Assembly: GCF_005239225.2 (NCBI RefSeq)
Contig: NC_133284.1
Coordinates: 773,770-837,769, forward strand
Direction of reading: 5' to 3'
Length of the DNA stretch: 64,000 nucleotides
Source of the DNA: Populus alba
Taxonomy: Eukaryota > Streptophyta > Magnoliopsida > Malpighiales > Salicaceae
Positions 11,703-23,394 of the stretch are shown piece after piece. A program made the position numbers and the translations under genes. How positions within the stretch are numbered: position 1 is the stretch's first letter; each line of letters begins with the position of its first letter. The notes under the pieces were generated by a model. It was not told where the DNA came from, did not search any database, and was given only the letters and a program-made list of their open reading frames with translations.

Positions 11703-12101
11703 CTGTCATGAGTAAAAAAGCACAATCAATCAGATGAAATTTGCAAACCAGAGCAAGAAATTCACCAAAAGAATTTCTGGAGGTATATATGTTGATTGTG
11801 GAGGTATACATGTTGCCTCATGTATTGCGCATGCAAATAAAAGAGTTGATATTTGCTGTGACAAGATTAGGTGCTAACATTCCAAAAGTATGTGATTCAT
11901 GAATTTGAGCGGTGAATGATGTGTTAGAATTGTGTGAATTTTTTTTACTCTTTTAATTGACACTAGTAGAAAGAGGGGGGCATGAACAGTGGTGATTTGA
12001 CTGTGATTAATTGTAAATTCTTTTGCGAAAGATATTTTAAAATTAATATGAATGAGATACTGGAGAAAACCATTATAGATGCTGGGCTACTGATAATGAA
12101 G
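11703..12101. other. Intergenic, no feature seen
   Basis: AT-rich. It should hold upstream PP2A intron/exons if that gene were complete, but none are recognisable. Confidence 0.5.
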
Positions 12102-12332
12102 TTACAGGTGGTGGCAGCGACAATGATAACTGTGGTTTTGTAGTGTTTTTAGGGCAGTTTTCTTTTTGGATCTCAGAGGACCAAAAGACAAAGAAAGTGT
12201 AAGGTCAAAATCTTCTTCATCTTCACCTTCCAAATCTTGCTGGCTAATGCTGTTGTTGCTGCTGTTGCTGCTATGCTTTCTCTTCGTGGTGATCTCTTGC
12301 TCATTGGTTTCTAAATCTTCTCGGCTCTTCAT
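12102..12332 (-). CDS. Small EAR-motif-like protein or first exon
   Basis: An open frame of 76 codons that starts MKSREDLETNEQEITTKRKH. It has a Ser/Asn-rich stretch (SSNSSNNSISQQ), an acidic stretch (EGEDEEDFD) and then LTLSLSFGP. LTLSLS fits the LxLxL EAR repression motif, which recruits TOPLESS-type co-repressors in plants. The frame ends with a low-information tail, so this may be the first exon of a truncated regulator gene rather than a full protein. The family is not recognised and expression is unknown. Confidence 0.4.
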   Translation of the reverse strand: MKSREDLETNEQEITTKRKHSSNSSNNSISQQDLEGEDEEDFDLTLSLSFGPLRSKKKTALKTLQNHSYHCRCHHL

Positions 12333-14159
12333 GGTGTGAGTAAAAGAGGGAGAGAGGATTAGGGTTTTAGTGAAAAGGCAATGTTAGTATTTTGGCTATG
12401 AAAACAGAGAGAAAAACGAGAGAGATGGATTTTTAAAGGACATTAAAAATTGGAGATATAGATATGGAAGCAGAATATATAACATAAAAAAGAGACTACT
12501 GGTTATCTTTCTGTGTGTTTGTTATGGTGTTCTTCCCCTACCGGCCGGTCACCTTTTTTACTGGGTCTTTTTCACTCTGTCTCAGCAAGTCTTTAATTTA
12601 ATGTTTTTATGTGATAAATATTTTGAAAAACCAACGGATTAAATATAAGTTTCATGGCTAAAGCAACCATGGATCCGATAGAGAGAGCAAGAGAAATCTC
12701 GAAGGCATGTGAGCAAGAGAAATCTCGTAAATTTAATTTTAAATTTACGAGACAGACTAAACATTATATTTGTCAACAATATGCTTATTTCACATCTTTT
12801 ATCTGAATTACAAGACATCAATTTTAACCCCATCAATTCAACAATTCCCTTCAAGCATATGTGAGACATATCATTTGTAACGTGCTTTATAAAACATCAC
12901 ATTTGAATTCACATCTAATTTGATTCCATTCACTTCACAAACCTAGAATTTTACATTTAAATCGTCTCTTTCTGCATCATCTTTGTTGAATTTTGATGGT
13001 TAATTTCAATCCACAAAAAAACTAAATAATCAAAACTTTTAATTTTAACATCATATTTATCATGGTCGAAAAATTATTTTCTCTATTCATAATCTCTTAG
13101 ACTCCTCACATATACCAAATGATAGGTTAATTTTACAATTTATTTTCACATGTATCACATTCCCTTTGACACGTGATCATTTTGTTTTGCTACCTTTTAT
13201 ATTTATGGTTATTCCAACACACAACAAGCAAATAAACTTTCAAAATAGTTGAATTCTAATATTAATTGACGCAAATAAAACTATAAACAAGAAGACAATT
13301 TGTTAGAAAGATAAAATTGAAGTCGGATATAGTTATTTATATAAAACCTTAATTTATAATTTTATTTTTTAGAATAAAAGTATGACATATTCTAAAATAC
13401 AAGGTAAACAACCTTATTTATACTAGTCTTAGGTTGAAAAAAATCTCAATTAATAATTATTGAGTTGTTTTAGGGATACCTAAACTAAAAAAAAGAAAAA
13501 AAAATAGCAATCTTAATGTTTGATTTTCTAAAATAAATAGAAAAAAAAATAATCATGGAGTACAAAATATTCCTTAACTAAATAGGAAATAATAATAACA
13601 ATTAAAAAATAATAATATTTTTTCCCTAAAATTCCTCCAAGCTTTATAAACCATAAAATTGGTCTCGACATATCTTATAGCTTTGTAACTGGGTTCTTCA
13701 GAACTATTTCATTAATTTTTAGAGCATCAAAAGCCGAAATGAAGTAGGGTTAAGTTATTAATTTTATTTTTAAAAAAATATGAATGTGAATTTTTTTCAA
13801 ATTCTAAAAAATGGTAAGCAGGTGTGATATCATTGGCTAAAATTATGGATGCTAAATTAAAGTCCTAGATAAACAATACAAAAAAAACAAAAAACAAAAA
13901 AAACAAACAATGAACAAAATAATAGAGATTTTGTTGCCAAAAAAAACAAACAATGAACAAAATAATAGAGATTTTGTTGCCAATATCTCTATTTTTAGGA
14001 TGACAACACTTACTTAGTTATAATACATTAGATTTAAAGTTGGATTTAATTCTATTAAACAACATAATACCAGCCTGCATCAGAAACGAGTAGTCGTATT
14101 GAAAACAGGCAAGCTTTTGCAAATATGAAAAGTTGAGAATAATTAGGAGGCTTGACCTA
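12333..14159. other. AT-rich intergenic region
   Basis: No coding signal. It contains the 43-bp tandem duplication described separately and, towards the right end, possible copia LTR sequence. Confidence 0.6.
13897..13982. repeat. 43-bp tandem duplication
   Basis: Two adjacent identical copies of a unit containing ACAAACAATGAACAAAATAA followed by TAGAGATTTTGTTGCC. Confidence 0.9.
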
Positions 14160-14578
14160 ATAGGTTAGCCAACCCTTTCTATATATATGAGTAGGGCAAT
14201 TTACAATAGTAAAGGTGAAGATTACCACATAAGAATATGACTACAATATTTCCTATATAATTACATTCTATAATACGCCCCCTCAAGCTAAGGGTGGAGG
14301 ATCAACCCGAAGCTTGAATTTAAAAGCAGTAAATGAAGCAGCAGGAAGTGGCTTAGTGAAGACATCGGCAAGTTGATCCTGAGAGGAAATAAAACGAATC
14401 TGAATCTCCTTCTTCGCAACTCTATCTCGGACAAAATGATAATCAATCTCAATATGTTTTGTGCGAGCATGAAATATAGGGTTTGCGGACAAATACGTGG
14501 CACCAAGGTTGTCACACCAGATAATAGGAGCAGAAGGAGTCGGAATCTGAAGATCCGTTAACAAGTACTGAAGCCAGA
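14160..14578 (-). mobile_element. Ty1/copia 3' end: RNase H C-terminus, PPT and LTR start
   Basis: The minus strand codes the end of a copia RNase H, with [47 protein letters not shown] and [12 protein letters not shown], stopping near 14283. Immediately downstream in sense comes the purine-rich CTTGAGGGGGCG (polypurine tract) and LTR-like AT-rich sequence to about 14160 or beyond. The rest of the element is missing; it is cut at 14579 by the LTR of element A. Confidence 0.88.
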
Positions 14579-16302
14579 TGACACGACCAAAAGCTTGATG
14601 TCTTCTCCCAAGTGCAGGAGTATCGAAGTAATAAATAACCCGGCAAGACCGGGGCGAACCACAGAGAGGTTAATTGTATAAATTATAAATAACAAGACAA
14701 CAAAACAACAACAACAATAACAATAAACACAATAACACTCAGTACGTGGCGTTGTTACACCTGAGAATGATCCAAAAGATCGGGTCATAGGTTTCCAGCC
14801 TATATACTAAGTTTATGAAAAGATCAAGAGGATATATTACAGAATGTAAATAATAATAATAATAATAATAACAATAATAACAATAATAAAAGCAGAAGAT
14901 GAAGAAATTAATGAGAACTTTGAGATGAAAGATTAACGTAAGGATTAAACAATGATAAAAACAAATGTCAAGGTTAGAGGATCCACTAATGGTACTTCAA
15001 ACAAGTATAATATAAACTCTTATTACTCAATTGGAAACCACACATAAAGGAGGTTCCAATCAGATTATAAAATTGTTAACATGATTACATTAGTTATCTT
15101 ATTTGAATAAAGCTAATACTTGTAAATGTTGGCAGGCATTCATGATTATAACTTATGTTAACAACAAATCAAGTCCCTTTCATAGCTCAGGTGTCGGTTA
15201 TACCATACAGTATGGGCTATGAAAGTACCAAGTATTTGTTGTACCAAGTGTTTATACAACATAAATCTAGATTTAACCATTTAACAAGCAAAGTATTAAA
15301 AAGTGAACAAGATAACAAATATAAAACATGTTAGTATCCAACGTTAAGGTCCATATTAAGTTTATATTATACTTATTCTTACACCATTAGTGTACCCTTT
15401 TCACCTTGACATAATTAACTTAACTAAACATAATGAAAGAAAGAAACATAAATAAACAAGATAAGAACATAAATGAGAAAGAAGTTAACTAAGTAAAAGA
15501 AAGGAAATGAAGTGCATAAACTTGATATTAATGAAAAGCAAGACATAAGCAATACAAAGAGAGAAAGCAAGAGCATGATCTTGATATGGAAACCAAGATG
15601 CCTCAATACATGGTAAGTGCCTCCTTTTATAGGCCAAAATTTGAAACTATTGATTTGTTGACTAAATTGATAGTGGGTGGCCACATCTTGACTAGATAAC
15701 AATCCTTATCTTCTTGTCTGATCAAGACGTCATTGCTAACATCATAATTTGCCCAGAATCCTCAATAATGTTCTAGGAAATTGTCTCAGCTTTCCAACAA
15801 AAAAAAGATGAGGTCATTTGGACTTCTAGAACTCAAGATATGGGCTGAACACTAAATAGTGTTTGGGCTGCAGGACAGCTTCGGACTTCTTCGTTGTTCC
15901 TTCAATTTGGACTTCAAAATGACCTTTTCAAATCTTGGGCTCCTCATGAAAGTTGTATGCTTTTGTCTTACCTTTCCATCCATATAAAGTGGACCTAAAT
16001 CCGAAATCTAGAACTCCAGATATGATCCAATTACCGAGCAATGTTCCGGTTTGGACTGCACCGACATCTCTTTTCTAAGTTTGGCCATCTCTTTGTCCTT
16101 TAACTTTCAAAATGAGATAGTGATAGTCCTGCATTTAAAATGATAGTCCTGCATTTAAAATGAGCATTTACCATAAATTAAGGTATCTTATAATATCAAA
16201 CTTGTTATTATAAAACATGCTTTAGTTAAGGAGTCATTAATACTTCAAGTGCAAAATGATGATATAAAACCTTGATAAACATGCACTTTTAAGTACTAAT
16301 CA
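14579..16302 (-). repeat. 3' LTR of copy A
   Basis: The sense end-points are TGATTAGTACTTAAAAGTGC (at 16302) and GGTCGTGTCA (at 14579). Length is 1724 bases. It is adjacent to the polypurine tract. It contains an (AAT)n tract near 14850 and a local duplication of GATAGTCCTGCATTTAAAAT at 16120-16160 that other copies lack. Confidence 0.9.
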
Positions 16303-16316
16303 CACCCCCCAACCAG
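16303..16316 (-). other. Polypurine tract of copy A
   Basis: Reads GGTTGGGGGTG in sense, directly before the LTR's TGATTAG. Plus-strand priming site for reverse transcription. Confidence 0.75.
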
Positions 16317-16976
16317 CTTATTACTAGTCCCTAGTAATCTAAAGCGTTAAAATAGAGAAACAATTTGCAAGTTCCACAAAGCAAGACATTCATCATTCAA
16401 CTTCCATTAATCTATCCAGATAAACAAACTCTCATTAAATTTATATTCCTGCTTCATACTTCGTAAACAAGATATTAATAAACCTTCTTTTTGTGTGCTC
16501 AATGAAAACATAGATGATGGGGCTTTTGTTGGAAGAAAACAATATTATGTTCAAATGTTTAAGGTGAACTTCCTTGGGTTGGGATTTTTTTTCTTCTTTT
16601 GTTTTTTTCTCTTTTTTTTTCTCTTTTTATTTTCTTTTTATTTATATACACATACAACTTAAAACACAATGTATCTTTAACCCATGTAACGAGTTTTAGG
16701 CTAATGACTCCCAGACCAGTTGGTCTTAGGGCATTAGGTGTTGAGAACACCCTACGAGCTTAACAACTCGGGTTTGCAGATACTGATACGTAGATAGTGC
16801 AATGTTTGATTCCCTTAAGCTTTTCTCCTTAACCCATGTAACAAGCTTTGGGCCAATAGCTCCCAAGTCAATTGACTTTAGGGTATTAGGTGTTAAAACA
16901 CCCCTTCGGGCTTAATTGCTTAGGTTAGGGAGGCTACGAAACCAAACTTATCCACGTTTTATTATCATCAATACTA

Positions 16977-17007
<31 letters not shown>

Positions 17008-17568
17008 CTTTGCAAATTATATACTATCCTTTTCCCTTAGTTGTTACCTTCAACAAAAGAACATAATTAATGTAATAATCCAATGTGCAACCCACAATCA
17101 TATGTTAAAGTGTGTGTGTGAAAATGAAGGTTTAATAATACTTGTTAAATGAGTATAGGAGCAGAATCAAGTGATAACAATGCGAGAGTTTGTAAACCTG
17201 AATATTTCAAGAAGTATTCTAATAGGCCTTGTTATGAATATTGCAAATAACCATTAAAATTTTTTTACTACGATGCGTCTCAAGAATAATTCCTCTTTAC
17301 TCTGCCATCCTAGTAATAACAGTTTTGCCAAATGGTTTTTAAAAACAACAACAGTTAGTTGGTTAGTTTATTTTTTTTTAAACTACTTACCCTCTCCCCC
17401 CAACCAAAACGAGACATTGTCCCTCAATGTCCTAAAGGTAGAAAGATAGAGTATAGAATACATCACCTGAAACAGTGAACAATGACAAACCTGAAACACA
17501 CTTAAACAAACATAAAAAGTAACAAAACAAAATAATATGCTATTAATAAAACCAAAAGACACAAGGTT
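16317..17568 (-). other. 3' spacer of copy A with two structured repeats
   Basis: Non-coding between the LOG stop and the polypurine tract. It includes two related 96-base modules (16679-16774 and 16831-16926, period 152) able to fold as three-way junctions, a T-rich tract near 16980, and a conserved stretch shared with 27650-28270 and 43075-43690. Confidence 0.75.
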
Positions 17569-18224
17569 TCACAAATGAAGGCTCAAATCTAATCTAAGCT
17601 TTTTACGACTTTCCTTAGTTGACCAATCTAGACGACTCATGCAGGGATCAATGACAGGGATGAAAGATTGTAGTTGGTTAATCAATTGTTCAGCAGTAGC
17701 AGCAGAGATTATGATTCGTCGTGCCGAAAGATGTTAGAAAATTCCTGTTCCACAGCTTGATCAAAGGAAAGACAGCAACTTATCATAAAAACCATTAACA
17801 TTTAACAAACCTATAGGTTTATGGTGAATGTGCAGTTGGGCCCAAGATGAAATATGAAAGATCTCTTTCAATGTGCCCAGACCACCTGGTAAGGCAATGA
17901 AGGCATCAGCATGGTTAAACATGGTATTCAGTCGGTCAGACATTGTTGGGACCTGTAGTTCCTCTCCAATTGTTTTTCCAATGATGTCCCCATGTGCTAA
18001 AGCTTTGGGGACAACCCCCAAAACTTGACTGCCTCCCAAAAATGCAGCCATTGACACACCTCCCATTAACCCAAGGCTACCTCCCCCATACACTAAATGA
18101 ATCTTTCTCTCAGCTAGTACCCGACCAAGATGATTTGCTGATTCTAAAAACTCTTTTTCTTCCCAGGACTGGATCCACCGAAAACACAATATTTTTTTAT
18201 GTGATGACTTGAGGAACCTGCCAT
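17569..18224 (-). pseudogene. LOG: LOG cytokinin riboside monophosphate phosphoribohydrolase, copy A
   Basis: LOG enzymes release the active cytokinin base from its riboside 5'-monophosphate in the cytosol. The start ATG is at 18224-18222. The N-terminus MAGSSSHHI is followed by a frameshift near 18150. The main frame then has VYGGGSLGLMGGVSMAAF and the signature PGGLGTLKE, where the family's last-but-one E is K. A second indel near 17765 breaks the C-terminus; the family stop is at 17571-17569. There are no introns, although plant LOG genes normally have several, which suggests capture through RNA. The gene sits between the cysteine-cluster ORF and the LTR. Confidence 0.88.
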
Positions 18225-18284
18225 TTCTACACACTTCTATATTTGATGAATGTATGGGATGAGTAGAAATGAAGGGAAGGAAGA

Positions 18285-18300
18285 GAAGAATTTATAGAAG
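18285..18300 (-). promoter_or_regulatory. TATA-like box upstream of LOG copy A
   Basis: TATAAATTC in sense about 65-70 bases before the LOG ATG. It is conserved at the same place in copies B (TATAAAATTC) and C (TATAAATTC). This suggests that LOG has its own start of transcription rather than depending on the LTR. Confidence 0.45.
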
Positions 18301-18480
18301 AAAATTGAAAATGCAATCATACCACCTATATGTAAGCCAGTTGTAGTCTCACAAACTCTCTCTCTCTCTCTCTCTCTTTATTAATTATTTATTTTGAAAA
18401 AGCATGTGTATGTACAGGTAGTTGTGATTGTGGCTCACATCTTCCCTTGGTTTTACGTCTAAGAACGGCTTAAACGCCCT

Positions 18481-19029
18481 CTATGGGTTGGGGATAGGCT
18501 TCCCATCCAGTTTTCTTAAAAACTGGCAAACAAGGTCTTTTTTAGTCAGATTCCCAAGACTAAGTCGATCATGTTCTTTATGGAATTGTGGCCATAAATC
18601 ATGAATTACACGATGCACATCTCCACTAGGATGCGTCTCAAGGGTCAACAAAAGATTATCTAAAGACCCCTTACTCAGGCCATCCTTAATGAATTGTATT
18701 TTATCTTCACGGTTTATAGATACCATTCCTAAAGAACGACATGTCGCATTACAAGTCCATCTGGCATATCTGTGACAGACTTTCAGTCGTTTTGCACGAC
18801 GTTTCTTTGCAAAAGTGCTTTTACCTGTTCCAGGCATGTGTGAAATGAAAGAATTGGAGGACTCACCTGATAATCGGACCTTTGCTTCAATCAGCCAACG
18901 AATATCTTCAGGAATTCCATGGTTCATTAACAACCTCAATCTTTCACACCTAGCACGGTAAATTTTTGTAATCGCATTTTGAGGCAGAGCGGGAAAATAC
19001 TTTTTCAATTTCTCAAGAGTGGTGTCCAT
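18481..19029 (-). CDS. Extra retrotransposon ORF: basic, cysteine-cluster protein
   Basis: An intact 182-residue frame from MDTTLEKLKKYFPALP to a TAG. I chose this ATG because it is shared by all three copies; an in-frame ATG lies 60 bases upstream. Residues 67-84 hold a strongly basic run (GTGKSTFAKKRRAKRLKV). It is followed at once by a Cys cluster (C85, Y88, C93, C97); copies B and C have Cys at 88, so copy A has lost one ligand. Next comes an acidic/helical part with FIKDGLSKGSLDNLLLTLE. A basic stretch followed by a compact Cys cluster resembles the cysteine-rich nucleic-acid-binding proteins of some filamentous plant RNA viruses, but this is only a pattern match. Its place, after integrase, is where Athila elements carry an env-like ORF. 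Confidence 0.75.
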   Translation of the reverse strand: MDTTLEKLKKYFPALPQNAITKIYRARCERLRLLMNHGIPEDIRWLIEAKVRLSGESSNSFISHMPGTGKSTFAKKRRAKRLKVCHRYARWTCNATCRSLGMVSINREDKIQFIKDGLSKGSLDNLLLTLETHPSGDVHRVIHDLWPQFHKEHDRLSLGNLTKKDLVCQFLRKLDGKPIPNP

Positions 19030-19199
19030 TTTCAAATGAGAATTGGATGGGAGATTCAAAGAAAGAAGAAAGAGCAGAGAATTGCACAATTATATACACA
19101 GATATCAGTTATCATGGGAAACTGAAAGAACCGACTTAAGAGTCACGGAGTACCGTTATCCGCCATTTGACCGGGGTGAGAGAAACTAGCAAAACAAAA

Positions 19200-20486
19200 G
19201 ATACACCAAAACAAACAAAAAAAAAGTGAGAAAAACAAAATAATCAACCTTTATCAATAAGATTATTCAAACCAATGGATTCATTTTCACTAGGAAACTC
19301 ATCAAAGTAAGCTTTTAAACAATGTTCATTTACCTTCAAAACATTGTCATTCTTTGGATTCTCAATATCAAGGGCCCCATAAGGATACACATGTTTCAAA
19401 ATAAATGGACCGCTCCATCTTGATCTTAGTTTTTCAGGAAATAAATGGAGTTGAGAATTATAAAGCAAAACTTTTTTACCAGTATCAACTTTTTGACAAT
19501 TTTCACAAGTTTTGCAGAATGCATGTGTGTCCTTGAACATGGTGGGCCAATAAAATCCATTTTGTAAGATTTTTGCAGTCGTCTCTCTTGATGAGAATTG
19601 ACTCCCACATGCTTCAGAATGACAAAGTTTAATGACATTACTTACCTCATTGTCGGGAATTGCATTTTTGAAAATATTTGATCAGGACAATTTTTGAATA
19701 AGTAAGGGTCATCTAAGTAAAAGTTCTTCACTTCGTTCAAAAACTTTCCTTTGTCTTCGGTACTCCAGTGAACTGGCAAATCTCCTGTTGCAAGAAAATT
19801 GATATTTTTAGCAAAACCAAGGCATTGAACTGAGAAGAAAGTAAGGATTCTTCAGGAAAAGTAATCATCGATTGGTGTGATGTCAGATATCAAATCTGTT
19901 GTCACTCTTGACAAAAGATCCGGCATCAATATTTTCGGTGCCTTTTTCATCCGTGATTTCTTCCTGAGAATAAATCATTTCTAAATCTTCATATTCATCC
20001 AACTCAATTTTACTCAAAGTAGATTCAAGTTGATCAATGAACTACAATTCTTCAATATGATCTACTTCTTGTAAATCATTATCATCCTCCAGGCTGCTTG
20101 CAAACGTTGAAAATATTCATCTCTAATGTCATGTTTCCAAAAGATAACTTCATGAGTCCATTCCTACAATTAATCAATGCATTAGAAGTTGCAAGAAACG
20201 GACGTCCTAAAAATAATAGGAAATGAATTACATGCTTCAACAGGTTGCGTGTCCAAGACAAATAAATCCACAAGGATAAATGAATTTAATCGACTTGTAC
20301 TTAACACATCTTCAATTATTCCTCTAGGCACTTTTACAGATCTATCGGCGAGTAAAAGAATTACAGAAGTTGGTTTTAACTCACCTAGATTGAGACTTTG
20401 AAAAACTGAATATGGAAGTAAATTCACACTAGCTCCAAGATAAATTAAGGCTCTTTCAATTTTATGTTCTCCAATAAAGCAAGAAA
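19200..20486 (-). pseudogene. Copy A gag-pol remnants (integrase ends, protease)
   Basis: The integrase C-terminus ([20 protein letters not shown], then [20 protein letters not shown]) is fused to its zinc-binding end (AFCKTCENCQK) because the core is deleted. Further right are fragments of the connection region and, at 20082-20500, the protease region (LGASVNLLPYSVFQSLNLGE, then [17 protein letters not shown]). RT and RNase H are gone. Several frame changes. Confidence 0.8.
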
Positions 20487-23269
20487 TTGTACATGACGTC
20501 GGGCGACGGCTCCATATCACTTTTGTTTATTTAATAAAAAGATTTTGTTTTGATTGGTTGAAATGAAAATTTTATTGGAGTCGCCATCTAGTAATTTGAG
20601 GGAACTAGAAATCCCAAATTAGACACTGGTTCCAAAGATTCAGGTACTGGGTTAGTTATGATTAAGGGAAGGTAGACACCACCCTTAAAACATCCTTTCA
20701 AAAGAAAGGTTACCCTTACTCATGTGTTTTTATATTTGATTCAAATGCTATTATATTTTGAGCTTATTTGCAATTTTTATTTTTTTATAAAATAGTTAAC
20801 GTTGGTCCCTAAAAATAGGAGACACGTTAAAAATGACATCAGTCCCTAAAAATAGGAGACTCGTCTAAAATATTGACACTTAACCCTAAAAAGGAGATTT
20901 ACCGTCTTAGTTACCAAGAGAAAATAATGGACATAACCCTTATTTGGTATAAAATCCTTGACATCGGTCCTTTTCTGTAAAAGAGAACGTGTCGACCAAA
21001 AACAAAAAAATATTCGTAGGAGACGCATTAAAATGACATCGGTTCCTAGAAATAGGAAACTTGTCTAAAATATTGACGTTTAACCCTAAAAAGGAGAATT
21101 ACGTCGGAGTTACCAAAAAAATATGGACATAATCCATATTTGATATTTAAACTTTTGACATCGGTCCTTTTATGAAAAAGAGACATGTCGACGAACAGTA
21201 TTTGTTTATAAAAATATAAGTTATTTTTATATCGTTGAGAAATGGGTAATAACCATATTTGAGATTTTGGCTTTGGACCCACGAACGATAACATGATAGG
21301 ATGGGTGTTAGACCCGCGTTATTTTTCCTTTTATATTTATTTTGTTTTATTTTTAATTTTATTTTGTTAAAGTGTGATATTGTACAATAAACATGCTACA
21401 TTCAAGCAGCACAACGATTGAGACATGCTAGAAAATTTTAGGACTCGGAAAAGCAGCAGTTATTTGTTCTCCCCATATTACAAAATTACGGTACAGTTTT
21501 GTGTGCAAAGTAACATGACATCAATGCCTACTGCAAGAACTCCCTTGGTTTTGTTTTATTATTTTTTTATTTTTTATTATTATAACACACCACACAACAC
21601 ACACACACAAAATATATATATAATTCACGTCCTGCATGAACAGTAGGACGTGAATTATATTTCACGTCTACTGTTCATGCAATAGGAAAGGAAGAAGAAG
21701 AAGAAGAAAGAAAAAGAAAGAAGGGAGGCTCACCTGGATGAAGGGGTCGTGGCTGCTATGATGAGGTGGTTCGGCTGGTGGTTGAAACGGTGGAGTTGGA
21801 GGAGGAGACGTTGACAGCAGAGGAAGAAAGAAGAAGAAGAAAATCTGCAGCGGGGAGAAGGAGGAGAGGAGAGAGAGGAGAGAGAAAGTCACAGTGGCTG
21901 CTCCGCCAGTGGAGAGGATCTGAGTTGATGGAAATTATGGTGGTAAAGCCGGTGATGGTGGTGGTGGTGCTGAAGAAGAGGCGGAGAGAGAAGGAAAAAG
22001 TTGCAGAAATCGGCAGAAAAACAGGTTTTTTGGCTGACTTTGGACCCGATTTTCTCTTTTTTTTAGGCCATGAAATCCACCTCTATTTATAGGCGGTGGA
22101 AGAGGGAAATCTTTTCTACATTGAGAAAAACTTTAAGCCCTTGATTCAGTTGGGAAGGATCCCAACCATTGGCTCAAAGTAGGTATCATGAGTTGAAAAT
22201 CTGCAGACAAAAGCTGATTGAGTAGGCCTCTTTAGGCTGTCACCAGTGCTAATATATTGTCATTTAGCCCAACCTGATCACATGGGGTTGTAGCAAAAAA
22301 GCATAGGATCCGATTCATATAAGATTTGTTAAATTCGGTGGACATTAGGTACATTGAATGCAGCTGCAAAGTAGTCAACCAGACCAGCTTTTTCAGAGAA
22401 AAAAAAAAAATCTGCAGACAAAAGCTGATTGAGTAGGCCTCTTTAGGCTGTCACCAGTGCTAATATATTGTCATTTAGCCCAACTTGATCACATGGGGTT
22501 GTATAAAAACTGCAGAGGATCATTTTGGTCTAAGATTTGTCAAATTTGGTGGATGTTAGGTACATTAAATGCAGCTGCAAAGTAGTCAACCACACCAGCT
22601 TTTTCAGAAAAAAATAAAGAAGATAATGAACAATGATTTTTGGTCAAAGTTCATTTCAGTCCTCTCTCTTTCAATTGAGCCCTAATTGACCCTAAACCTT
22701 TTTATTTAATGCAATTAACCCCCTCATTAACTTGGTAAAAATTAAATGTGGTCCTTTAAAATTTGGATTTTTCTCAATTAAGCCCAAATTAAACGTCCAA
22801 ACTTAATTTTTTTATCAATTAAGCCCCAAATAAAATTAATTTGACCCATTTAAAGTATAATTAAGTCCTTGCACTTAATTAAATCCCTTCAATTGGACCC
22901 AAATTAATTCTTAAACATAATTAAAATTTAATTTGGCCCATGATTAAATCCAATTGGCCCATTAAAAAATTAATTATGTCATTGAACTTAATTTTTATGC
23001 AAATTCATCCAATAATCATTTAAATTTGACCTTGAATTTGCATTTTTTCTTCATTTTTTTGGGCACAATAATGTACAATTAGGCCTTGAACTTCCTCCAA
23101 ATTGCAGCTTGATTCCCCGATTTCCTTTCTCCACATTGTCAGCCTTTATTTTATTTTTTTAATTTTTATTTTTGAAAAAGAAATTGATTTTTTTATTTTT
23201 TATAAATAATAATAGAAATAAAATAACATTCAAGAAAATCTTGGTGAGTCCAAAAATTGGGTTACAACA
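20487..23269 (-). mobile_element. TAT/Ogre-like LTR E1 with leader and primer site
   Basis: The sense LTR start TGTTGTAACCCAATTTTTGG lies at 23269. Sense end region: GGCGACTCC primer-site-like motif at 20577-20586. The LTR holds sub-repeats (TCCCTAAAAATAGGAGAC blocks near 20810, 20840 and 21030; a 210-bp duplication at 22198-22617) and a TATA box (TATAAATAG in sense near 22085). It is preceded in sense by a polypurine tract (AAAGAGGGGGCAAC, 23270-23283). A polypurine tract on one side and a primer site on the other means this LTR joins two element bodies or is recombinant. Confidence 0.7.
22198..22617. repeat. 210-bp tandem duplication in LTR E1
   Basis: AAATCTGCAGACAAAAGCTG starts both copies (22198 and 22408). 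They are nearly identical and absent from LTR E2. Confidence 0.9.
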
Positions 23270-23394
23270 GTTGCCCCCTCTTTACAATGCTTACGGTGCA
23301 AAGGCATTGGAAAATTCATTTTCTTTTGACTTTGCATAGTAAGTTTTGTAAAGAAAAAAAAATGATGGCGGTGTTGAAAAATACACAGATTTTT

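Larger units (their letters stand above)
14579..20486 (-). mobile_element. LOG-bearing Athila-like Ty3/gypsy element, copy A (partial)
   Basis: Sense order (right to left): gag/protease remnant, integrase remnant, cysteine-cluster ORF, LOG gene, structured 3' spacer, polypurine tract, 3' LTR. There is no 5' LTR. Most of gag, RT, RNase H and the integrase core is deleted. It is cut at 20486 by TAT-like sequence: the normal continuation (seen at 35206-35230) is replaced by unrelated DNA. It shares all 3' modules with copies B and C. Confidence 0.85.

Noticed and set aside
18815..18832. GTGKST in the cysteine-cluster ORF as a P-loop ATPase
   Set aside because: The Walker A spacing G-x4-G-K is not met: the residue five before the GK glycine is His, and no Walker B is seen. 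It is better read as the start of the basic run.
21668..22092. Open frames in the GAAGAA/GGTGG-rich part of LTR E1
   Set aside because: Simple-sequence, both strands open, inside an LTR; no conserved domain.
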